Counted from the stretch's first letter, positions 1 through 9,557 are shown. The stretch: 64,000 nt of DNA from Chloroflexota bacterium (GCA_016223085.1 JACRPS010000007.1:1-64000); one strand, 5' to 3'. Numbers and translations are program-made. Notes: generated by a model from the sequence alone, not told the origin.

Positions 1-812
1 AATTCCGCCGGTGTCAGATAGTGCAGCGACGAATGAACCCGCTCGGTCATGTACTCCACCTCCAGCCAGTGCTTCAACTGCTGGTAGGCATCGTCAAAAT
101 CGTGGTAATCGGCATAATCCACCTGCTCCTCCTTGACGGTACGGATAAAGCGTTCAGCTAAGGCATTCTCGGTCGGGCTGGCTTTGTCGACCATGCTGAT
201 GTGTACCCCAGCGTCCAGCAGCAGGCTGGTATGGGCAAAGGAGGCATACTGCGACCCCTGGTCGGAATGGAAGATGAAGGGAACGGCTTTGGTCAACGCC
301 TGTGTCAGTGCCGCTACCGTGAGGGCTTGTTCCAGCGAACGGCTTAACGCCCAACCGCGCACGGCGCGGGTGAAGGCATCCAGGATTACTGCCAGATAGA
401 TAAAGCGTTTGCCCAGCCGAATATAGGTGATGTCTCCCACCCACACCTGATCCGGCGCGGTCAGCTTCAGACCGCGAATCTGGTTGGGATAACGGGGATG
501 CGAGTGGTTACTAGCGGTGGTGACCACCCGCACGCGCCCGACCTGCCGCGTCATGCCCAGCCAGCGCAACACACCTCGCACAGCGCGTTCACCCACTGGT
601 ACGCCTTGCCGCTTCAGTTGGGCCAGCACCCGACGGTAGCCGTAGAACGGCCAGCGCATCAGAATCGCCTCCACTGCTTCCACCAGCCCCTTCGCCGGTT
701 GCTTCTCCTGCCGAGGCGCATAGTAGCTGCTGCGCGGGCAGTCCAGCACGGCACACAACTGCCGGATGGGATACTCACCTTTCATCTGCTCAATTACTCC
801 CCGCTTCGTCAC
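1..812 (-). CDS. IS3-family transposase OrfB (DDE integrase domain), partial
   Basis: Reading the minus strand, this frame is open without a stop from the A7 slippery run to the window edge. It encodes the conserved HTH_21 region (FYGYRRV near 650), then a full rve/DDE catalytic core: first Asp in VWVGDITYI, middle region LDAFTR, second Asp in FHSDQGSQYAS, and Glu in SPTENALAERFIRT. The end SLHYLTPAEF is typical of IS3 OrfB, so only a short C-terminus is missing. A GTG at 812 overlaps the OrfA stop, and an ATG lies at 785. In the family, the active product is normally an OrfAB fusion made by frameshifting. Confidence 0.88.
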   Translation of the reverse strand, partial: MTKRGVIEQMKGEYPIRQLCAVLDCPRSSYYAPRQEKQPAKGLVEAVEAILMRWPFYGYRRVLAQLKRQGVPVGERAVRGVLRWLGMTRQVGRVRVVTTASNHSHPRYPNQIRGLKLTAPDQVWVGDITYIRLGKRFIYLAVILDAFTRAVRGWALSRSLEQALTVAALTQALTKAVPFIFHSDQGSQYASFAHTSLLLDAGVHISMVDKASPTENALAERFIRTVKEEQVDYADYHDFDDAYQQLKHWLEVEYMTERVHSSLHYLTPAE

Positions 813-1120
813 CGGTGCGCTGCCAGTAAGCTGCTGGCTTTTTTTAAGATGTCATTCTCCATCGTCAGCCGGCCCACCATCCGCTCCAACTCGGCGATCC
901 GTGCTGCATTCGGGTCGGCAACCGGCGCGCCACGCTTATCCTCGAATAGCCGCATCGCCTGGCTGAGAAACTGGTCACGCCATTTGTAGTACTACGTGTC
1001 CTTGATACCCCGCTCCCGACAAATCTGCGCAATGCTTTTCTCACCCCGGATGCCTTCCAGCACCGTTTCTAGTTTGAACTGTGCACTGTATACCCGTTGC
1101 CCGGTTGTCGTAAACAACAA
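809..1120 (-). pseudogene. IS3-family OrfA (helix-turn-helix), interrupted by an in-frame TAG
   Basis: The frame encodes a typical OrfA: FKLETVLEGIRGEKSIAQICRERGIKD, then YYKWRDQFLSQAM and a leucine-zipper end (ELERMVGRLTMENDILKKAS) that stops at 809. Family members read through the middle as GIKDxxYYKWR. Here the codon before YYKW is TAG (994-992). No in-frame ATG is visible upstream; TTG codons at 1120 and 1117 are the only start-like codons. The gene therefore looks dead unless the stop is a sequencing error. Without OrfA the OrfAB transposase cannot be made by the usual route. Confidence 0.75.
839..845 (-). other. A7 slippery heptamer for -1 frameshifting (IS3 OrfAB)
   Basis: On the minus strand a run of seven A followed by G sits inside the OrfA codons for Leu-Lys-Lys-Ala (TTA AAA AAA GCC). 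Shifting back one base enters the OrfB frame, which is open from here. This is the standard arrangement for programmed frameshifting in this IS family. Confidence 0.7.
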
Positions 1121-1231
1121 CCGCTTCTGCCTATCTACTACAAGAACCACGCAAAAACTGAGCGGCGCACAGGTATTACTTCCTTACCCCTGCTCCCTCA
1201 GAAACATTTTTGACCGCTAAAGGTGAATTCA

Positions 1232-2884
1232 ATGACTACTTACACACTCCCACAACTCCAACAACCGCAGTCTATTGACGCAAACGAAGCCATCCTCGTC
1301 GCCAGCGGCGACCTGCGGTTGGCCGCCAACCAGACCTGCTGGGCCGCCCAGCATGATATGGAACAACGGGTCATCACCGCCTTCGCCAGAGAGGGCATCA
1401 CCGTCCGGCGCGGCCACCCGTATCATCCTGAAGAAAAACATGGTTTTATCTCCAGCCAGCGGATGGGAATGGATGTGTTCAGCAACATCCCTCCCGATGC
1501 CAAGCTGATCGTAGCCGAGGCCGTCTGGCAGTACAGCCACCATGTGCTGGCCGGTCTGCGCAGCCATCGTGGCCCTATCCTGACGGTCGCCAACTGGAGC
1601 GGCCAGTGGCCGGGACTGGTCGGCCTGCTGAATTTGAATGGGTCGCTGACCAAGATGGGCGTTCAGTACAGCTCCATCTGGAGTGAGAACTTCACTGACG
1701 AGTTTTTCCTCAACGGCATCCGCCAGTGGATTCGGGAAGGCTGCATCACCCATGACACCAGCCACATACGCGATCTGGAACCGGGTCGGATTCCGGCAGC
1801 GGAAGCCGAACTGGGCACGGCGCTGGCCGCACAGCTCAGACGGGAAAAAGCCATCATGGGCGTCTTCGATGAAGGCTGCATGGGCATGTACAATGCCATC
1901 ATTGACGATGAACTGTTGAATCCCGGCGGTGTGTATAAGGAACGCCTTAGCCAGTCGGCGCTGGTCGCCAAGATGCGGACCGTCAGCGATGCCGAGGCGC
2001 GCCAGGTGCGGGAATGGCTAGATGCGCGCGGCGTGAAGTTTATCACCGGCAAGGACGAAGCCACCGAACTCACCGACAATCAAATTCACGAACAATGTAA
2101 GATGTACATCGCGGTGGTGCGCATCGCTTACGAGTTTGGCTGCGACGCCATCGGCATCCAGTATCAGCAGGGACTGAAGGACATGACGCCCGCCTCCGAC
2201 TTGGTGGAAGGGCTGCTGAACAACGTCGAGCGCCCACCAGTCTATCACGAGGAAACGGGCGAGGAACTATACGCTGGTCGCGCGCTGCCCCACTTTAATG
2301 AGGTAGACGAGTGCGCCGGTCTGGACGCGCTGGTGACAAACCGCGTATGGACAGCAATGGGCTTCGACCCGGCGACAACCCTGCACGATCTGCGCTATGG
2401 CGAACACTATTCCGGCGCTGGCGTGGACGATTTTGTCTGGGTATTCCTGATCTCCGGCGCGGCGCCAGCCTCGCATTTTATCGGCGGGTATGCCGGCGCG
2501 TGCAGCGAACGCCAGCCGCCGATGTATTTCCGTCTGGGCGGCGGTACGCTGAAGGGCGTGAGCAAACCGGGTGAAATTGTATGGAGCCGTGTATTTGTGA
2601 TGGATGGCGCGCTGCACTGTGACCTGGGCCGCGCTACAGTGGTGAAGCTGCCGGACGCCGAAACCCAGCGCCGCTGGCAGATGACGACACCCCAGTGGCC
2701 GATCATGCACGCTGTTACACACGGTGTTAGCCGTGACCAGATGATGGCGCGGCATAGGGCTAACCATCTTAACGTCGTTTACGCCCCCTCTGCCGCTGAT
2801 GCCGACCGCGCGTTGGCCGCCAAGGCAGCCATGTTGAATGCAATGGGCATACAGGTCCACCTGTGCGGTGATGTAAAGTTATAA
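1232..2884 (+). CDS. L-fucose isomerase-like protein
   Basis: A 550-residue protein of the L-fucose/L-arabinose isomerase superfamily, which interconverts aldoses and ketoses with a divalent metal. Visible family features are an acidic residue in GVFDEGCMGM (Glu about 214), a second metal-side region around IGIQYQQGLKD, and the C-terminal RANHLNVVYAP with a conserved His. Length is close to FucI (about 590). ATG at 1232 is chosen because AAAGGTG lies 7-8 bases upstream; a GTG at 1223 falls inside that ribosome-binding site. The actual sugar is not known. The IS element ends about 31 bp upstream and may have changed its expression. A DUF1349 gene follows. Confidence 0.75.
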   Translation: MTTYTLPQLQQPQSIDANEAILVASGDLRLAANQTCWAAQHDMEQRVITAFAREGITVRRGHPYHPEEKHGFISSQRMGMDVFSNIPPDAKLIVAEAVWQYSHHVLAGLRSHRGPILTVANWSGQWPGLVGLLNLNGSLTKMGVQYSSIWSENFTDEFFLNGIRQWIREGCITHDTSHIRDLEPGRIPAAEAELGTALAAQLRREKAIMGVFDEGCMGMYNAIIDDELLNPGGVYKERLSQSALVAKMRTVSDAEARQVREWLDARGVKFITGKDEATELTDNQIHEQCKMYIAVVRIAYEFGCDAIGIQYQQGLKDMTPASDLVEGLLNNVERPPVYHEETGEELYAGRALPHFNEVDECAGLDALVTNRVWTAMGFDPATTLHDLRYGEHYSGAGVDDFVWVFLISGAAPASHFIGGYAGACSERQPPMYFRLGGGTLKGVSKPGEIVWSRVFVMDGALHCDLGRATVVKLPDAETQRRWQMTTPQWPIMHAVTHGVSRDQMMARHRANHLNVVYAPSAADADRALAAKAAMLNAMGIQVHLCGDVKL

Positions 2885-2893
2885 GACTGGCTC

Positions 2894-2930
2894 GCAGGGG
2901 CAATCCGGTTGGGTTGTCCCTGCCCTTTTT
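2894..2930 (+). terminator. Rho-independent terminator after the fucose-isomerase-like gene
   Basis: Arms GCAGGGGCAA and TTGTCCCTGC pair over 10 bp (one G-T wobble) around a 10-base loop, followed by CCTTTTT. The arms also match the dispersed GYAGGGGC palindrome family found elsewhere in the window, so this copy seems to serve as a terminator. The next gene's ribosome-binding site starts right after the T-run. Confidence 0.75.
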
Positions 2931-2942
2931 ATGGGAGGAAAC

Positions 2943-3491
2943 ATGGACTGGTTCAACGAACCGCCGTCATGGAAAGAATATGGCAACGCCATTGACGTAA
3001 CTACCGGCACCAAAACCGACTTCTGGCGCAAGACCCACTACGGCTTTATCCGTGATAACGGTCACTTTTACTACCGGCGTGTGTCCGGCAACTTCGTCGC
3101 CGAGGTGAAGTTTACCGGCAAGTACCAGGACCTGTACGATCAGGCCGGAATGATGGTACGTCTGGACGAATACCACTGGCTTAAGTGCGGTGTGGAATAC
3201 GTACATGGCGTGCAGCAGGCCAGTGTGGTCGTTACCCGTGATTATTCCGACTGGTCGGTCATGCCGCTGCACCAGAATCCGCTGTCGCTCTGTCTACGGG
3301 TAGCGCGGCACGGTGATGCCTTCGAGGTCCATTACTCGCTGGATGGTCAGGCTTATACCCTGCTGCGGCTGGCCTATCTCACGCTGGAAGAAACGCTCCA
3401 GGTCGGCCTGATGGCCTGCTCACCGGATGGGAACGGGTTCGAGGTGTCGTTCGAGAATTTTAAGATTCGCACCGATTCCAACGAGATTTGA
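2943..3491 (+). CDS. DUF1349 domain protein
   Basis: A 182-residue soluble protein with the DUF1349 beta-sandwich pattern: TDFWRKTHYGFIRDNGHFYY, DQAGMMVRLDEYHWLKCGVE and a C-terminal VGLMACSPDGNGFEVSFENF. The fold is related to concanavalin-like carbohydrate-binding proteins, and the biochemical role is not established. ATG at 2943 is preferred because GGAGG sits 5 bases upstream (2934-2938); the upstream ATG at 2931 would place that site inside the gene. No signal peptide is seen. It lies downstream of the isomerase-like gene but beyond a terminator. Confidence 0.78.
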   Translation: MDWFNEPPSWKEYGNAIDVTTGTKTDFWRKTHYGFIRDNGHFYYRRVSGNFVAEVKFTGKYQDLYDQAGMMVRLDEYHWLKCGVEYVHGVQQASVVVTRDYSDWSVMPLHQNPLSLCLRVARHGDAFEVHYSLDGQAYTLLRLAYLTLEETLQVGLMACSPDGNGFEVSFENFKIRTDSNEI

Positions 3492-3730
3492 TGTACGTCC
3501 CGGGCCGCTAGGTTTGTCCTTACCCGCCTTGCCTTCCGCTGTCGAAAAATCCGCACAGCGGTGGACTGCGTTTAAGGATTGCAACCTGAAAAACGCAATC
3601 ATCGGTTAATAGGCCACCTGTCCCCCTCCTCCAAGTCATCTTTCCCAACAAAAAATCAAGCCATCTAGCCGATGTTTTGAGTGCCCTTTTGGCATAAGCT
3701 AAGGGTGTTAACATCCAGATGAGGTTGGCA

Positions 3731-6391
3731 GTGACAGACGCGACCATTCAGACAACCACTGGCGCAGCATTCGCGCATTCCGTTGATGAAACCCTGGCGG
3801 CACAGGCAGTGAATCCGACAACTGGCTTAAGTGCCGCCGAAGTGCAACGCCGCCGCGAACGATACGGCCCCAACGCCCTGCGTCAGGTGGAGCAGCGTAG
3901 CGCGCTCCAAATTCTGCTCACGCAGTTTAAAAGCATTATCGTCTACCTGCTGCTGTTTGCGGCAGGGCTAGCGTTTGTCTTTGGTGATGTCATCGAGGGT
4001 GTGGCCGTCCTAATCGTCATCCTCATTAACGCCGGGATTGGTTTTTTCATCGAACTCCAGGCGGTACGCTCGATGGAATCGCTGCGCCAGTTGGGGCAGA
4101 CGACCTCGAAGGTGCGGCGCGATGGCCGCGTTCAGGAAATCCCTGCCGAAGACCTCGTGCCCGGCGACATTGTGTTGCTCGAAGGCGGCGATATTATTTC
4201 TGCTGACATGCGTCTGATCGAAGAATCGCGCTTGCAGATTGACGAATCCCCACTCACGGGTGAATCAGTACCCGTCAACAAGCAGATTGCCCCGCTGCCA
4301 CTCGACACCGAACTGGCCGAACGTACCAACATGGCGTACAAGGGCACGGCTGTAACGCGCGGCTCCGGCGTAGGTGTGGTCATCGGTACTGGCATGAACA
4401 CCGAACTGGGGCGTATCTCCGCGCTGGTGGCCGAAGCCGAAGATGAAACCACACCGCTGGAAGAACGGCTCGATCAGCTTGGGCAGCGGTTGGTCTGGGT
4501 GACGGTCGTTATTGCCATCATCGTCATCATTGGTGGCGTGCTCACTGGCAAAGACCTGATTTTGATGATCGAAACCGCGATTGCGCTGGCGGTGGCCAGT
4601 ATCCCGGAAGGGCTGCCTATTGTTGCTACGATTGCGCTGGCGCGGGGCATGTACCGCATGGCGCAGCACCGGGCGCTGGTCAACCGGCTGTCCGCCGTCG
4701 AAACGCTGGGCGCAACCACGATCATTGCCACCGACAAAACCGGCACGCTGACGGAAAACCGCATGACGGTGGACCAGATCGTCACGCTCCACCGCCAGGT
4801 GGACTTCAGTGCCGATGGCCGCGCGGCGGCTGATGACCCGATTCTACGCGACGCGCTAAAAATCGGCGTGCTGTGCAACAATGCCTCGCTGCCGGCCAGC
4901 GACGATGCCCCGCCGGTTGGTGACCCGCTGGAAGTGGCGCTGCTGCTGGCGGGCGCCAAAGTTGGTCTGCGCCAGGAGGAGCTGCTGCGGGAGTTGCCGG
5001 AAGTACGCGAGAGCGCGTTTGACCCACAGCACAATATGATGGCGACCGTCCACCGTCAGCCGGATGGCCGGTATTACGTAGCTGTCAAGGGCGCGCCGGA
5101 GTCCGTCATCCATGCTTCATCGTTCTTTAAGAGCGAAACCGGTATTGTGCCACTAACGGAAGACCAGCATCACCAGTGGGTTACCCGCAACGATGAACTG
5201 GCAGCCACCGGGCTGCGAATGCTCGGCGTGGCTGAAAAAATCGTGGACTCGCCCGATGTTGACCCTTACACTGATCTCGTACTGGTCGGCCTGGTCGCTC
5301 TGCTTGACCCACCGCGCGCCGATGTACGCGATGCGATACTGGCTGCGCGCCGTGCTGGTATTCGCCTGGTGATGGTCACAGGCGATCAGCCCGCCACCGC
5401 CCTGACGATTGCCCGTGAAATCGGACTGGTCGAAGATGAGCGTGCGGAAGTTATTCGAGGGCGCGACCTCAAGCCTGTCGAACAGCTCAACGACGCCGAG
5501 TGCGACCGTATCGCCAACACCTCGGTCTTTGCGCGCGTCAGCCCAGAACAGAAGCTCGATCTGATCGGTATTCACCAGAGCCGGGGTGAACGGGTGGCGA
5601 TGACCGGTGACGGCGTCAACGATGCGCCTGCGCTCAAGAAGGCGGACATCGGCATTGCGATGGGACAACGCGGGACACAGGTCGCCCGCGAGGCAGCAGA
5701 CATGGTGCTGCAGGACGACGCGCTGTCCACCATCGTCTACGCCATCGAGCAGGGTCGCGTCATCTTTGATAATATCCGCCGCTTTGTCATCTTTCTGCTG
5801 TCGTGCAACATGAGCGAGATTTTTGTGGTCGGGCTGGCGTCGCTGGTCAGCGAAACGCTGCCGATTCTGCCGCTGCAAATTCTGTTCCTTAACCTGGTGA
5901 CAGATGTATTCCCCGCGCTAGCATTGGGCGTAGGCGAAGGCGACAAGGCCGTGATGACCCGCCCGCCGCGTGACCCCGCCGAACCGATTGTCACTCGCCA
6001 ACGCTGGCTGGAGGTAATTGGCTACAGTGCGCTGATTAGCGCCGGCACGCTGGGCGCGTTTGCGCTGGCGACGGTTGGACTGCATGCCAGCACCGAACAG
6101 GCCGTTACGATCGCGTTCCTCACGCTGGCGTTTGCCCAGTTGTGGCACGTCTTTAACATGCGCGATAACCGCGCCTCGATCATCAACAACGATGTGACGC
6201 GCAACCCGTATATCTGGGCGGCGCTGGCATTCTGTACCCTGCTGCTGCTGGCGGCAGTTTATGTACCTGTGCTGAACCGGGTGCTGGAAACCACCAATCC
6301 GGGTTCGGTGGGCTGGGCGCTGGTGCTGCTGATGAGCCTGCTGCCCATGTTTATCACGCAGATCGCCAAACAACTTCTGTCGCGTTCCTAG
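3731..6391 (+). CDS. P-type cation-transporting ATPase (P2 type, Ca2+/Mg2+/Na+-like)
   Basis: About 886 residues with all P-type ATPase landmarks: an N-terminal cation-ATPase domain, the actuator motif TGES (176-179), IPEGLP in M4, phosphorylation site DKTGTLT (Asp335), nucleotide-binding KGAPES, VTGDQP, and hinge GDGVNDAPALK (from 626). It ends in a C-terminal membrane bundle with LVTDVFPALALG. These place it in the P2 subfamily of membrane cation pumps. PEGLP and the M6-region Asn/Asp suggest Ca2+, but the ion cannot be fixed by eye. GTG at 3731 has a GAGG 6 bases upstream; an in-frame ATG at 3719 lacks a ribosome-binding site. An AI-2E permease gene follows after 27 bases. Confidence 0.88.
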   Translation: MTDATIQTTTGAAFAHSVDETLAAQAVNPTTGLSAAEVQRRRERYGPNALRQVEQRSALQILLTQFKSIIVYLLLFAAGLAFVFGDVIEGVAVLIVILINAGIGFFIELQAVRSMESLRQLGQTTSKVRRDGRVQEIPAEDLVPGDIVLLEGGDIISADMRLIEESRLQIDESPLTGESVPVNKQIAPLPLDTELAERTNMAYKGTAVTRGSGVGVVIGTGMNTELGRISALVAEAEDETTPLEERLDQLGQRLVWVTVVIAIIVIIGGVLTGKDLILMIETAIALAVASIPEGLPIVATIALARGMYRMAQHRALVNRLSAVETLGATTIIATDKTGTLTENRMTVDQIVTLHRQVDFSADGRAAADDPILRDALKIGVLCNNASLPASDDAPPVGDPLEVALLLAGAKVGLRQEELLRELPEVRESAFDPQHNMMATVHRQPDGRYYVAVKGAPESVIHASSFFKSETGIVPLTEDQHHQWVTRNDELAATGLRMLGVAEKIVDSPDVDPYTDLVLVGLVALLDPPRADVRDAILAARRAGIRLVMVTGDQPATALTIAREIGLVEDERAEVIRGRDLKPVEQLNDAECDRIANTSVFARVSPEQKLDLIGIHQSRGERVAMTGDGVNDAPALKKADIGIAMGQRGTQVAREAADMVLQDDALSTIVYAIEQGRVIFDNIRRFVIFLLSCNMSEIFVVGLASLVSETLPILPLQILFLNLVTDVFPALALGVGEGDKAVMTRPPRDPAEPIVTRQRWLEVIGYSALISAGTLGAFALATVGLHASTEQAVTIAFLTLAFAQLWHVFNMRDNRASIINNDVTRNPYIWAALAFCTLLLLAAVYVPVLNRVLETTNPGSVGWALVLLMSLLPMFITQIAKQLLSRS

Positions 6392-6418
6392 CTTGCACTG
6401 GCAAACAACCGAGGTCGA

Positions 6419-7534
6419 ATGACAGCTCAACAGGTTTTTCGCAATACGGTCATCGTTCTGGCAACGCTGGCGCTGGCCTACGTACTGGCGCTCAGCGTCC
6501 GCATCTTCGTGGTGGTACTGATTGCGATTCTGATCGCGTCGGCGCTCAGACCGTCCATCATCCGGCTAACGCGCTGGCGCGTACCGCAGGGGTTGGCGAT
6601 TCTGCTGGTCTACAGCCTGCTGCTGGCGCTGATTATCACGCTGCTGATCGGTGTGCTGCCGCCGGTGTTCAGCCAGATCAGCCGGTATATCGAAAACGAC
6701 TGGCAGTTGAGCAGCCGTATTATTGCCGCCCAGAACTGGTTTATGAACTTCGCCAATAACAATCTGAGGGCCAATATCCAGCCAATTGACCCGGAGGAAA
6801 TCCGAACCAGCATTTCCTCGCTGGTGGAACAATTCACCCTGTCGGTTCCTGGGTTAGTGGCTGAATTAAGCGGCGTCGTTGGCGAAGCTATCCTGGCGTT
6901 TGTGATCGGCGTCTACTGGTTGACCTCGCGCGATAGCGCCGTGAACTTTGTGCTACAACTGTTCCCCATCCGCTACCGGGAAGAAATCAACGCGACTATC
7001 CTGGAAATTGAAACGTCGCTGGGTAATTACGTCCGGGGCGTGGTGATGGTCGCCAGTTTTGTTGGTATCGCCAATTTTGCAATTTTAACGATGCTGCGTG
7101 TTCCCAATGCTGCTACCCTCGGCTTCATCATCGGCGTCACCACCATGCTACCGGTGATTGGTGGCTTCCTCGGCGGCGGGCTGGCAACTCTGCTGGCGCT
7201 GCTGGTCAATCCCCTGCATGCCGTTATCACGTTTGGCACCTTCGTTGGTGTGCAGCAGATCGAAACCCACTACCTGACGCCGCGGGTGATGTCCCGCAGC
7301 GTTGGCATTGATCCCATTCTGGTGATTGTAGCCGTGTTTGTCGGCTTCGCGCTGGGGGGCGTGATCGGCGCGATTCTGGCCGTGCCCATCGTTGGCCTCA
7401 TTTACATTGTTGTCCGCCGCTGGATCATTGAGCCGCGCAAGGCTAGCGTGACTCCCTACACCATTCAGGAAGGTTTGATTGTTCTCAACAATGTCAGCGA
7501 TGAAACTGAAGCCGTGCCGCAGCAGCAGCCTTGA
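6419..7534 (+). CDS. AI-2E family (PerM-like) membrane transporter
   Basis: A 371-residue polytopic membrane protein. Paired N-terminal segments (VIVLATLALAYVLALSV, IFVVVLIAILIASALRPSI) precede a soluble middle part (about 90-140), followed by at least five more helices. The C-terminal region GFIIGVTTMLPVIGGFLGGG, the conserved VQQIETHYLTPRVM and GVIGAILAVPIVG are typical of the AI-2E/TqsA/PerM exporter family. Members export autoinducer or act as Na+/H+ antiporters, so the substrate is open. ATG at 6419 follows GAGG. The gene likely shares a transcript with the cation ATPase upstream. Confidence 0.85.
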   Translation: MTAQQVFRNTVIVLATLALAYVLALSVRIFVVVLIAILIASALRPSIIRLTRWRVPQGLAILLVYSLLLALIITLLIGVLPPVFSQISRYIENDWQLSSRIIAAQNWFMNFANNNLRANIQPIDPEEIRTSISSLVEQFTLSVPGLVAELSGVVGEAILAFVIGVYWLTSRDSAVNFVLQLFPIRYREEINATILEIETSLGNYVRGVVMVASFVGIANFAILTMLRVPNAATLGFIIGVTTMLPVIGGFLGGGLATLLALLVNPLHAVITFGTFVGVQQIETHYLTPRVMSRSVGIDPILVIVAVFVGFALGGVIGAILAVPIVGLIYIVVRRWIIEPRKASVTPYTIQEGLIVLNNVSDETEAVPQQQP

Positions 7535-7640
7535 GACACCGCAACGTGCCATCAGCGGGGCGAACCACCCCATTCCGCTTGCGCATCAGTGATACTTGAG
7601 TCAAGATTAAAATAACATCTTCTTAGTATTAATTACTGTG

Positions 7641-9545
7641 ATGGAGCGCGGTGTGTACCAGATTCTCGCTTTACTGGAAGATCAGGCGCTGCTGAACCAG
7701 CTTCAGGTATGGCTCAATGGCAGTTACACGGTGATTCAACCCCATCGTGATAGACCGGTGGATGTCTTGTTTGATGTCGGAATTGTTGATGAAACAACCA
7801 TGGCGCGCCTGCAACCGGAGATTCAGAGCCGGAAACAGGCCGAACATCCGGTGGCATTGCCGTTTCTGCTGCTGACCAGCCGCGAATCCATCCGCAATGG
7901 AAGCTGGCAGCAGTGGCCGCTGGTTGATGACTTCATGACGCTGCCGTTTGATCCCGCCGAACTGCAAACCCGTCTGGGGCTGCTGCTGAAAAACCGCCGC
8001 GCTTCGATGACAGCAGATGCCGAACGCCAGCAGACGCTGGCGTTTTTGCGCCGCAACGAAGAACTGATGGGCTATGTTGCCCAGAATATGCCGGTGATGT
8101 TAAACGCCTGGGGGGAAAACCGGTCATTTGTTTTCTGGAATCAGGAGTGTGAACGAGTCACTGGTTATAGCGCCGAGGAAATCGTTAACAATCCCTGCGC
8201 GATGGAACTGCTGTACCCGGACCGCGCTTACCGGGAAGCCATGATGGCCGAGTGGGAAGCCAGGAACGGCGAATACCGAGACTGGGAATGGCAGCTTACC
8301 ACCCGGGACGGCACGGTAAAAACGATAGCCTGGTCCAGTCTGGCCAGTCAATTCCCTATCCTCGGTTGGGCGACCTGGGGAGTTGGGGTAGATGTCACTG
8401 AGCGCAAGGCGGCGCAGGCCGCCGAACACAACGCCCGCACGCTGGCGGAAGCGCTGCGCAATACAGCGACCACATTGACCAGCACGCTCAAGCTGGATGA
8501 CGTGTTTGATCGCATTCTGGAAAACGTGGGCCGGGTTGTCCCGCACGATGCCGCCAACGTGATGCTGCTGGACGGGGATACCGCGTTTGTCGTTCGTGGT
8601 CGGGGTTATGAGAGGCTAGGCATGGAGCAGTACGCGCGGAACTGGCGCGTTCCCCTCGACCAGACATTCGCGCTCCGGCAGATCGTCAAAACCCGCCAGC
8701 CCATGATCGTGCCGGATATGCGGCACACCCTTTGGAAGGGCGTGCAGGATATGGAGAGCATCCGCTCCATTGTCAGCGCGCCAATCTGCTGGCAGGATGA
8801 GGTGATCGGCTTTATCACCCTCAACAGCACTACGCCCGACTTTTTTACACCGGTTGATGCCGACACCTTGCAGGCCTTTGCCGAGCAATCTGCCATCGCC
8901 ATCCAGAACGCGCGGCTGTACGAAAAAGCGCACCTGCTGGCCGCCTATGAAGAACGCCAGCGGCTGGCGCGTGATCTGCACGACGCGGTCAGCCAGTCAC
9001 TGTTTTCTGCCAGCATCATCACGGAAGCCCTGCCTCGGCAGATGGACTCGCATCCTGATCTGGTGAAAGAACGCCTGACCACCCTGCACCGGCTGATGCG
9101 TGGCGCGTTGGCGGAGACCCGTACCCTGCTGCTCGAACTCCGCCCCAACGATATGGCAAAAATGGACATCGGTCCGCTGCTAACTCAATTTGTTGAGGGT
9201 GTCCAAAGTCGGAAAAATATATGGGTCGAAACGGTAATTGAAAATCAGCCACAATTGGGTTTAAATGTAAAAAAGGCGCTTTACCGCATCGCACAGGAAG
9301 CGCTTAATAATGTCCTGAAACATGCTCATGCTACCCAGGCCAGTGTGTCACTGAAAAAACAGGATCGTCAGATCGTCCTGACTATCGCCGATAATGGACG
9401 CGGCTTCAACAGCGCGCAGGTGGCGCCATCGAGCATGGGTTTGGAAATTATGCGGGAACGTGCCCGCGAGATTGGCGCTGAATTGTCCGTTCACAGCCAG
9501 CTCGGACAAGGGACCGAAGTCACCGTTATTTGGACAGAATCATAG
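7641..9545 (+). CDS. Sensor histidine kinase: pseudo-receiver, PAS, GAF, HisKA_3, HATPase
   Basis: About 634 residues, soluble. The first 120 residues resemble a response-regulator receiver, but the usual acidic pair is reduced (ILALLED) and the Lys of the KPF motif is replaced (MTLPF), so it is probably a non-phosphorylated receiver. PAS is at about 145-265 and GAF at about 285-430. A NarX/DegS-type dimerisation domain has phospho-acceptor His447 in RLARDLHDAVSQ. The C-terminal ATPase has the N box (IAQEALNNVLKHA) and DNGRGF. The start may be ATG 7641 or GTG 7653, which has GGAG upstream. The cognate regulator begins 12 bases after the stop. Confidence 0.88.
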   Translation: MERGVYQILALLEDQALLNQLQVWLNGSYTVIQPHRDRPVDVLFDVGIVDETTMARLQPEIQSRKQAEHPVALPFLLLTSRESIRNGSWQQWPLVDDFMTLPFDPAELQTRLGLLLKNRRASMTADAERQQTLAFLRRNEELMGYVAQNMPVMLNAWGENRSFVFWNQECERVTGYSAEEIVNNPCAMELLYPDRAYREAMMAEWEARNGEYRDWEWQLTTRDGTVKTIAWSSLASQFPILGWATWGVGVDVTERKAAQAAEHNARTLAEALRNTATTLTSTLKLDDVFDRILENVGRVVPHDAANVMLLDGDTAFVVRGRGYERLGMEQYARNWRVPLDQTFALRQIVKTRQPMIVPDMRHTLWKGVQDMESIRSIVSAPICWQDEVIGFITLNSTTPDFFTPVDADTLQAFAEQSAIAIQNARLYEKAHLLAAYEERQRLARDLHDAVSQSLFSASIITEALPRQMDSHPDLVKERLTTLHRLMRGALAETRTLLLELRPNDMAKMDIGPLLTQFVEGVQSRKNIWVETVIENQPQLGLNVKKALYRIAQEALNNVLKHAHATQASVSLKKQDRQIVLTIADNGRGFNSAQVAPSSMGLEIMRERAREIGAELSVHSQLGQGTEVTVIWTES

Positions 9546-9557
9546 GAAGCGCACTTT

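Larger units (their letters stand above)
1..1200 (-). mobile_element. IS3-family insertion sequence, cut by the left window edge
   Basis: Two overlapping reading frames on the minus strand have the orfA/orfB layout of IS3-family elements, with a run of seven A at their junction for -1 frameshifting. The far end lies outside the window. The near end is placed at about 1200 because the minus strand there starts with TGAGGGAGCAGGGG, and IS3 ends usually begin with TG. This boundary is an inference, since the other terminal repeat is not visible. The element ends about 31 bp before the start codon of the fucose-isomerase-like gene, so it probably replaced that gene's native upstream region. Confidence 0.8.

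Noticed and set aside
1223-1231. GTG at 1223 as start of the fucose-isomerase-like gene
   Set aside because: It lies within the likely ribosome-binding site for ATG 1232.
5153-5878. 241-residue leftward frame opposite the P-type ATPase
   Set aside because: The sense strand has all ATPase motifs here, and the leftward frame lacks a ribosome-binding site.
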